Below, in pieces: positions 56,666 through 64,000 of a DNA stretch of 64,000 nucleotides; position 1 is the stretch's first letter; each line of letters begins with the position of its first letter. This DNA is from Neurospora intermedia. Its lineage: Eukaryota; Ascomycota; Sordariomycetes; Sordariales; Sordariaceae. Where the stretch lies: positions 3,497,001 through 3,561,000 of the forward strand of contig BTPP01000001.1 of the NCBI GenBank assembly GCA_037102815.1, given 5' to 3'. Made by a program: the position numbers and the translations under genes. A model generated the notes under the pieces. The model did no database searches and had not been told where the DNA came from. It saw only the letters and a list, made by a program, of their open reading frames with translations.

Positions 56666-57731
56666 ACTGGAATATGTATATCGGGGATGAAGAACACTGG
56701 TCGATTGGGCCAGCATTTGGTTTCCGCTCCACCCTTGCACTCTACTCACTGTGTTGACAACGTAATCTAATCACACACGATGCCCACCTTGTACCAAGGA
56801 ACAGAACGGGTGAGGGTCATACCTTTTCACCGTCCCTCACTACCAGCGCCATTTCTGTTTTTGACCACATTCTCATCACATCTCTAGTACAAGCTGGTCA
56901 CGGCGAGTTGCCATGGGAAAAATCGAAAGTCGGACGTTGCGAACCTCCCCATCGCAATGGTCCCGCATGGCTTGGGTCTTTGCATACAAGTTCCACGGAA
57001 CAATAGACATCTCTCACCACATTTTCCTCTTTAAAAAAGAAACTTCCTCTCGCGCTATGCATCTCATCACCCGGCGCTTTTATCTATGGTTTTTCCCTTG
57101 GGAGAGCAAACATGAGGGGGGAAAAACTTTTTTGTGTATTATAGACAGGTCAATCAGGGAAGGGCGTGTGCATTGTTTCTATGGTCTGCGCATTCTCGGG
57201 GTTGACTAAAACTTTCGGGACGGGCAGTACGTTTGTGTTATGAATATGAAGAAGGTTTACGGACGATACTATTGAGATGTGATGAAAATGCGAGGTCTTC
57301 TTTCATGCTGAGAAAAGCGGCTGAGGCATACCGACATACTTCTTGTTGCAGTTGTATTTCGTTCTTGGTGGTATTGCACATACATCTATCCAGCCACTGC
57401 ATGTCAACAGTGAACGGGTATAAAGTTCTAAGTGGGGTTTGGAAAACATCGGGAGGAATAACACAGACTTTCGCGAAGCGATCATTTCACGACGATCATG
57501 ATGCTTACCTCGCTCGATAAACAATCTGACAAATCGTCTGCAGCATGTCATTGCTGTTCCTCCATTGCATCGCACAAAACCTACTACCTAGTATCAATCC
57601 AAATCACCAGCATTCTCACCATCCCCATCCTACTCCATCAGTAGCATCATTGCCAATCACCAAAATGACTTTCCCTGGCCGCGGATACGCCAATCATAGG
57701 CGTGAGCACTAACCCAAAATCTCAACGAAGC
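56666..57731. other. Region downstream of TOM40
   Basis: About 1 kb with the TOM40 3' UTR and then the region upstream of the tRNA. Short frames only; nothing else recognised. Confidence 0.55.
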
Positions 57732-57825
57732 GGGATTGTAGTATAGTGGTCAGTACTTCTCGTTGTGGTTCGATTCGATCATACAACGATCCGAGAGGAC
57801 CCAGGTTCGATTCCTGGCAATCCCA
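57732..57825 (+). tRNA. tRNA-His (GTG) with a 22-nt intron
   Basis: Cloverleaf by eye: acceptor stem GGGATTG (57732-57738) with CAATCCC (57818-57824) and discriminator A; D-arm GTATAGTGGTCAGTAC; anticodon stem TCTCG/CGAGA around loop TTGTGG+C with anticodon GTG at 57765-57767; T-arm CCAGG-TTCGATT-CCTGG. The arms follow yeast tRNA-His (GTAGTATAGTGGT..., loop TTGTGGC). The 22 nt at 57769-57790, one base 3' of the anticodon, are the intron at the canonical position. Internal A box (TAGTATAGTGG) and B box (GGTTCGATTCC) are present. The extra 5' G of tRNA-His is not needed in the gene. Confidence 0.93.
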
Positions 57826-57828
57826 TCC

Positions 57829-57834
57829 TTTTTT
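57829..57834 (+). terminator. RNA polymerase III terminator of tRNA-His
   Basis: Six T four bases after the tRNA 3' end, followed by a second, longer T run from 57837. Confidence 0.8.
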
Positions 57835-58604
57835 CGTTTTTTTTTTCTTCCCCCCTTTAGCCTACCCCCTCCTCCTTTGTTGGAAAACCAAAGGTACAGC
57901 ACAGCACATACCAATGCAGCATCAATTCTATTTTTTTTTTCATCTTAATTTCAATTCTGGTTGTTTTTGTAGGTCAGCGGATGTTTCTGGGACAGCACAG
58001 TTGTGTGTATGCGAATGAAGTCCACACGCAAAAACTCAGATGGTGTGGTGATGTTTCTTTTAGTTTGACAAGTTGTCAATTTCGATATATGTGAACGGCG
58101 AGTATGAAAACACCATCCGTTCGCGTTCCACATGTCGAGGTAACTGAAGCCATCAGGTTTTGCCGTTCCTGGTGGTGCTAAGGGCCTAAATTACGATAGG
58201 ACATGCTGATTACAATTCACGGTCAAGTACCATAACCGTTCGTGCTCCTGGCAAAACCAACAAGACCCGCATATAAAACAACACGGGACCGCAACACAGA
58301 TAGGCGCGGGAAAACTTACTTGATTCTAAGTATACCTGTGCAAGATCTGCTAGTAGCCTCCCGGTTTTTCTTCTTCGCTTTTCTATGCCTCGAAGAATCA
58401 AGCAAAGCTGAGAAACATGATTTCGTAGCTGATACACCAACGCCATGCCATGATGTAACGAAGAGACGACAGTCCCAACGCGTTAATGTTTTAAGCAGCC
58501 AAACCTAACCAGCCCCGGAGAATGCACCTTCCCATCCTATCCGTCCATTCCCCCCCGCCCAGAGAAAGACAAAGAAAGCAATAAACCCGAGTGCTGAAAA
58601 GTCC
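57835..58604. other. Region between tRNA-His and the ubiquitin protease gene
   Basis: T-rich, then the 3' UTR of the minus-strand protease gene. No other gene recognised. Confidence 0.55.
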
Positions 58605-61432
58605 TTACATGACAGCGCACTCCCGATCAGGGACGCCATCCTTCCCTGTCTCCTTACTCTTACCCAACTTATCTCCCTTCTCCTTCTTACCCTCCTTATC
58701 CTTGCTCTTCTCCTTTGTATCATCCTTATCCCTACCCTTGTCCTTCTTAGACTTTCGATAGTGGTGTAGGTGGTGATGGCCTTCCTTATCCTTATTCTTC
58801 TCCTTCTGGTTCTTATCACTCACATCCTCAACCTCCTTGACCTCCTGTTGCTGCTCATCACTGCCCCCTTCCGATGAGTTACCAGCGCCGCTGTTGGCAT
58901 CCTTGTTGAGCGCGTCCCTACTGGGCCGCGTCAGGCCCCATCGCGTGATGGTAAGACTAATGCGGGTGTCGCCAGCCTGGCTGGTGGGTCGGGATTTGCT
59001 CTTGAACTTCGCTGCTGCCCGGCCGAGTCTCGTTGAGGTACTCTCCTCCGGTGGTGTAGAAGGTTGGATTGATGGTGCGCCCACATCACTAGGAGTGATG
59101 GCTGTTGTTGTCGTGGTATCGGAAACGGCAAGACTGCCGCGTCTGGATCTGCCTGCCCGCAAACGCCCTGCGCTTCCTGTTCCATACGGATCATCGTCAA
59201 GACTGAGACGCGGGGGCCGTTCAAGCTCTGTACTAAAGCGAATATTGGGACCGCCACCGTTGTGTACGAGGGTTGACGCGGAGTCAAAGTAACCACTAAT
59301 CGACCTTGACATCCCGCCTGGCCGTTCCGGAAGGGGTTCCATGCTTGGCGTCCCCGGTACACTGGTAACCACGGTGGTCGACTCGTTGTAGGAGGGTGGC
59401 TCGCCAACAGACCCATCAGTAGAGGCTGTGGTGACATCCACCATCGGGACGATCTGGTAAAAGAGCAAGTAGGGCATCTCTTGTCTGAGAGAGTCTCTAA
59501 TATCGTCGACATAGGACACTCGGTTGTCCAAATCCAAGTCGTCGAACTTGACCCATTGTGCCTCCTCGTAATCCGGTGGCGGGTCATGTTCACATCGGCG
59601 ATTGTCTGTGAGAAGTTTCGGTGCTACACGAGCAAATGCAACGTAATGCCCGCTGTGAAGAGAGTCGCCGCGGTGGCAGACAACCGATTGAAGCACGAGT
59701 TTGTACTCTTGACTTAACCCATTGGACTGCTTGTCATCATCGTCTGGCATCATGAAGTGTGGCAGGCGCATGGAGTCAGGGATGTCGATGAGAGTATTCT
59801 GTCGAATCGGAAAGCCGGTTTCTGTCATGGTATACCGTTTCAAGCAAATGCCGACCACCGGTCGTTGGTTAAAATGCCGTGCAACCTCGACATCGTTGCT
59901 TGGTTCACCGTTAGAAGCAGCAGTTGCATGCCATGCTACATTGGACTTATCAGTTGACCAATCAAATTCCATGAGACTTCCATTCAGGGGAGTCACACTC
60001 ACGTATTAACCTGAAGAACTGCCAGGCAGGTATTGTCACGGCCTTGACTACAGTCGAGCTTGTCCTTTTGGCCTTCTGGAGCAGAGTTTTGTTCTCTGCA
60101 TCCAGTGGGGGCTTTCTGTCCTCCACCACGATGCGCTGTATAATACTAGTAGAGCGGTGTCGAGGCGCGGCTGGTAGCTCGGGTCTTGCCGAAGTGACAT
60201 CAAGCATTGAGACTGGAGTGCGTGTTGTCGAATCCTGTGATGTCCATCTTCGCTGCAGATTTGGGCTATTCTCGCCTTGGTCGCTCGCTTGACCATCTTC
60301 ATCCTCGCTTAAGAGCCGTTCAGTTTCGCGTGGAAGAGGGCCCCTCTCGTCATCCCCCTTCTTTTCCTCCACGCTATCTCGGAAAACGTCAACCTTGTTG
60401 TTGAAGTACTCTTCAAGGCAGTCTTCCAACTTGATACCCTTCCCATCAGGATCTGGGGGAACGGCGAGGTTGAGTAGTCGCTCGTGGACAACTTTGTGAT
60501 CGTCTTCGTCCTTTTTACCTTGGTGAAAGAGATCGACTTGGAGAGCTAGGAGCGGCAATTGCAAGGTCTCAGTGATGAAGGCGAATGCTTCTGATGTGTC
60601 TTGTTGTTCGAGTTCCTGGGCCTCCTCCCATCCACAGGCCGCCAAGGATTCTTGGATGAGCTGGGTCTGGAAAAACACGATTAGTTTATGGAGCCACATC
60701 CGTCGCCATTCCCACATACCATATCCGTGTGTATCAACATCCCACTCCTGAGCATGTTGACCCATAACCTAAGTAGTGCTGCTAGCCTCCCATGGTTCTC
60801 ATCTGCCGGATCGTTCTTCAACATGCATTCAAAGGCTGAAAGCTTGGCAAACATGGCAAACAACAAGGCATCGAGGTAGCAGGTGACGTTCCCCCGGTTT
60901 TCTGCGCCTTGCATGCTGATTTTGGGGTTGTATGGTTGTATGATCCCAGCAAAGGCTTTTTGCTGGAGTCGGATAAGTTCGATCGCTTTGTTGACATCGC
61001 CGTTGGCAAATTTAGAGTTGAGTGAGAATCGGACTATTTGTTCTGAGATTTCGGTGTAGTTAAGTTCTTCTAACTGCCTGGTGATTTCGGCAATCTGTAA
61101 TGTATCGTTGCCACATCAGTAACCTGCCACAAAGCGGCCCCAGCAAATCATACACATACCTTTGAGGCCTCCTTTTCCACCTCTCCTTTTTCTCGTAGTG
61201 CCTGCTTGACGGATTCGGGCCTGAATATGGAAAGCCATGCCATGTCACTCAAGGGCCGGCTCTGTGCAAAGTCAGATACGGAAGACAGACAGCTGAATGA
61301 AAATGAACGACAACGAACTTTTGGGCTTGGCTCTGTAGATTTGTTCCTCCGATGAATGTCATTTTTTTCACGTACACTTCGAAACTTTTTGGGCACCAAA
61401 GAGGTGGTTTTGGTGCCCTTCAGTTTCTCCAT
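58605..61432 (-). CDS. Divergent ubiquitin carboxyl-terminal hydrolase (USP, C19) with CaaX end
   Basis: Cysteine protease predicted to remove ubiquitin. Exons 61432-61160, 61094-60720, 60666-60003 and 59935-58605 give 880 aa (861 if a possible 57-nt intron in exon 1 is spliced). The cysteine box reads GAENRGNVTCYLDALLFAMF (catalytic Cys163) rather than the usual GLxNxGNTCYxN; the NxCYLD form recalls CYLD-type enzymes. QQDTSEAFAF is the QQDxxEF block, and HRGDSLHSGHYVAFAR carries the catalytic His. The exon 3-4 join gives FFRLIPWHATAASNG. After the catalytic domain comes a Ser/Thr/Pro-rich region (about 595-790) and a highly charged Lys/Asp/Glu tail. The last four residues are CAVM, a CaaX prenylation motif. 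Membrane attachment is inferred from it. Substrate unknown. Confidence 0.9.
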
Positions 61433-62999
61433 GATGGATCCTAGACGACGAAAATCAATGATCAAAGCTGAGTGGTTGTGCAAGATCAGGCGGTCAAAAT
61501 AGGCGATGATTTCTGAAATTGTGCTATTTCATGATCTGGGAACCAGAGAAAGTCAGGAGGTCGGTAATTGGGCGCTGGGCGATGTAATAATCGAGCGTCA
61601 GAAGGTCGAGAGAGCCCTGATGGGCAGTGACGGTCGAAGCTGTTCCAGCCCTGTTTAAGGTCTGCTGAAGGCCCTGACGAGACGCTAGGCAGGCTAAGGT
61701 ATGCGCCTAATTTAATATCGGGTTCGTCTCGTTGTTTGTCGGTCTCTGATCGCTCGGTGTTGTGTACGGGTATGGACTGTTGTGCACTGTTGTGTATTGC
61801 GTAAAAGTAGAGGTTGTTTTGGTGGTCTAGACCCTACGGTGGCTTTAGGTCTGGCTCGCAGGGCAGTTCGAGGTAGTGACTATAGATTTGGACCTGGATG
61901 ATTGCGCATATGTAGGGTTCGTTGATAGGGCAGGGTCGTGGTACGCAGACGGCGAACGGCGGACGTCGAGGTTCGGACGAGGGCAGGCTTATGACGACGT
62001 CAATGGGCACGGACAGACCGACGGGAAAAGTCTGGGGAAGCGGGATGGATTGCGAAAAATAAGATGGAAGGTCGAGAGATAAGGTAAAAGGTACGCTTGG
62101 TTATCGGATGTCTATGGGGCCCCCGCTTTCTTCGTTCGGGGTCCTGGATTCCTGGACTGCGTCGTCGGACTGTACGTAAAGGTACTTGTTAGATCATATC
62201 TGCACATTCGACTTGCGTAAGGGCATGGCCCTGAGGCCCGGTGATGCTCGGAGAAGGACGTCGGCTATCAAGCTGGCGCGTTGACAAGACCAAGCCTCAA
62301 GAAGCCTGCTGCGCCTGGAACTATCGTAGAACGCATGGTGGGGGTAAACATACCTTGAGGAGGGGTTGTCTGGTTTGGTTCCTGTCCCAGTGGAGGAAAT
62401 GTTCCAAAGATATTCGGGGAAGATTCGCATGACGGACGGCCTAGCCCCTGACGAATGACGGGGTGCGTGGTTGTGGCTCTGTTCTAGCGCTGGATGCGCT
62501 AGAGTAGCGTAATCATTGCTGGAATAGGCCTAAACAGATCGACATTAAGCGGACAATTAGTCTACACTAAAAGTTGTGCGCATGGATCACGCGGCTGAGG
62601 GGAGGATCGGCTGCGCGGGGCAATGACGACGGGAGCACCAAGAGCAAGTACACTAAAAAATTCGAGACAACCTAACAGCTGATTCCCGTCTCCGGGCAGC
62701 TCGCTTTCTTCCTTTACACTACATGGGCAAAATGGAGATTTCCCATGGAATATTCCATGCAGCAGGCAAACAAACATCAACATATGTACTTCCAGAGACG
62801 AAGACGGGGTATCCACCATTGATACACCCCTAGCCCTAAAGTCTTCCATCATTCAGATGGATCGATAGCTCTTTTGTCTGATGCCCGAACCCCTTGTGCC
62901 CTGATGTCATGTCATGTTTTCCAGTTCCTGTTCTATGGTGCCTGACCTACCGTGCCTCCTTGTGATTCGCACTTTTATCAGGTTCCCCGTCTTTCAGCG
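61433..62999. other. Region upstream of the ubiquitin protease gene
   Basis: Promoter side of the protease gene and about 1.3 kb more without a recognisable gene. The short open frames at 61876-62082 and 62241-62432 have no supporting features. Confidence 0.5.
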
Positions 63000-63390
63000 A
63001 TGGCTGGACGCAGAATGGCTACCTACACTGAAGGTAGCAAGGGCAATTGGGTTAGTCTCTCCATACTGTGTAAGTGGACGCCTATTTCATCTGTTTCCAT
63101 GTCTAACTTGGGCGTTTCTGGCAGAATGACGATATGACGGCCGACGTTGAACATCATGATCCCCTTTCTCCAATTTCAACGTTTCTCGGGCTCTTCCAGG
63201 CAACAGATTTTCATTGGCGCTGTGAACACTACACTAGCAGCGCTAGCGCAACGCTGCTGTCAGTGGAGGCGACATGCGGAACAGGGAGGTACCATGGCTT
63301 TGAATCCCTTCGTTGGGTCCAACCCCAACAACCTTCGCGGCGCCAAATGGATCCGCTTGTATCCCGTCTGAATGATTCCTCCCAATGACG
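63000..63390 (+). CDS. Possible small spliced gene
   Basis: An ATG at 63000 opens MAGRRMATYTEGSKGNW, followed by gttagt, a gtctaac branch and ggcag at 63050-63124, in total a well-formed 74-75-nt fungal intron. The continuation NDDMTADVEHHDPL is open to a stop near 63387, giving about 100 residues. The same second exon is open in a different frame ending AKWIRLYPV. The splice signals are good but I recognise no family in either frame and cannot choose between them. Confidence 0.25.
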
Positions 63391-64000
63391 TTGGTTACCT
63401 TTTGTACACGGGGTTCGCCTGATGGCAACCCAGCTTTACTACCTTTATGTGGCAGGAGCCTAGCTAGAATACTGTTGACAGCTTTTGCTATCTGCCTTGT
63501 TCCAAGGTTGCCGTCGTTGGGTTACCTCCCCGTGGTAGCGAATACGATGACGACTCATGCTTCTTGTGGGTAGTATCGTGACCAGTTGCTAGGTACCAAG
63601 GTGCGCTGTACGACATTACTCATATGAGTGGAACGCAATGGGCAGATGACCGCGACAGCGAGCAAACGAAGTTCGATTTCCATACATGTTGACATAGGAT
63701 ACAAAGTACTGTGATACTGACAACCCCCGATGTGGAAATCTACATGGCTTCTCCACAAGGTACTGTTCAAAACAGAGGCTTAAACAGACTGAAACATGAG
63801 CAAATATGGAACAGAACAACTGTTTTGGTGTTGGTTTGCTAGCTTGATACACTAGGTATTCCTGGTAGTGTACTCGAGACGAAGTCTATCCTGAATAGTC
63901 CCAAAGCTTAGAAGGACAAATCAAAATGGCAGAGTCCGGACGGTAAAGACATTGACAAGAATTAATACAATATTTTCAGCATCAAAAATGTCATTCCCGT
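63391..64000. other. Right end of the window, nothing recognised
   Basis: No open frame with a recognisable product, no RNA gene and no repeat seen. Confidence 0.5.

Noticed and set aside
1-64000. A dedicated gene cluster or defence-like system
   Set aside because: Genes are conserved housekeeping functions in mixed orientation, each with its own promoter region; no set shares a pathway beyond loose lipid and signalling themes.
1-64000. Dispersed 5S rRNA genes, which are common in Neurospora genomes
   Set aside because: Looked for the conserved 5S beginning and internal control region on both strands by eye and found none.

Overview
The window is nuclear DNA of a filamentous ascomycete, most likely of the Neurospora/Sordaria lineage. 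Genes are spaced about 3 kb apart, with short introns (about 50-165 nt in most genes), GT-AG borders and CTAAC/CTGAC-like branch points. The spliced PKA regulatory subunit (385 aa), TOM40 (349 aa) and complex I 24-kDa subunit (264 aa) agree in length, and from memory in most of their sequence, with the Neurospora crassa proteins. No transposon, retroelement, CRISPR array, rRNA gene or secondary-metabolite cluster was seen.

Layout, left to right: the 3' part of a GH72 glucanosyltransferase (+); free methionine-R-sulfoxide reductase (-); FACT subunit Spt16 (+); a Cdc50/Lem3 flippase partner (-); PKA regulatory subunit (+) behind a long leader; splicing factor SPF27/BCAS2 (-); neutral ceramidase (+); a kelch protein (+); complex I 24-kDa subunit (-); a membrane-anchored, degenerate AMP-binding-domain protein (+); MCM5 (-); COG6 (+); a small secreted protein (-); APC8/Cdc23 (-); farnesyl diphosphate synthase (+); a 1423-residue RA-PH protein (-); a MAT2B/RmlD-like reductase (-); a 6-phosphofructo-2-kinase with a degenerate phosphatase half (-); TOM40 (+); an intron-containing tRNA-His (+); a divergent ubiquitin protease with a CaaX end (-); and possibly a small spliced gene near 63 kb.

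These are mostly conserved housekeeping genes (replication, chromatin, splicing, cell cycle, Golgi tethering, mitochondrial import and respiration, isoprenoid and sphingolipid metabolism), each with its own promoter. There are no operons and no cluster that looks like one dedicated system. Loose functional links exist: the PKA regulatory subunit and a PFK-2 with a PKA-like site; FPP synthase and a protein ending in a prenylation motif; ceramidase, flippase subunit and the AMP-binding-like protein around lipids. None is shown to be more than chance proximity.

The most interesting material is inside the genes: a reductase built with a 3-nt and a 5-nt coding exon; a PFK-2 whose phosphatase histidine is alanine; an AMP-binding protein lacking its nucleotide loop and C-terminal lid; a CaaX-ended ubiquitin protease with an unusual cysteine box; a possible alternative acidic tail for APC8; several stop-free introns of length 3n; and a 13-G / 30-C pair of homopolymers between MCM5 and COG6. 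Gene models come from reading splice signals and family conservation by eye; no search was run.
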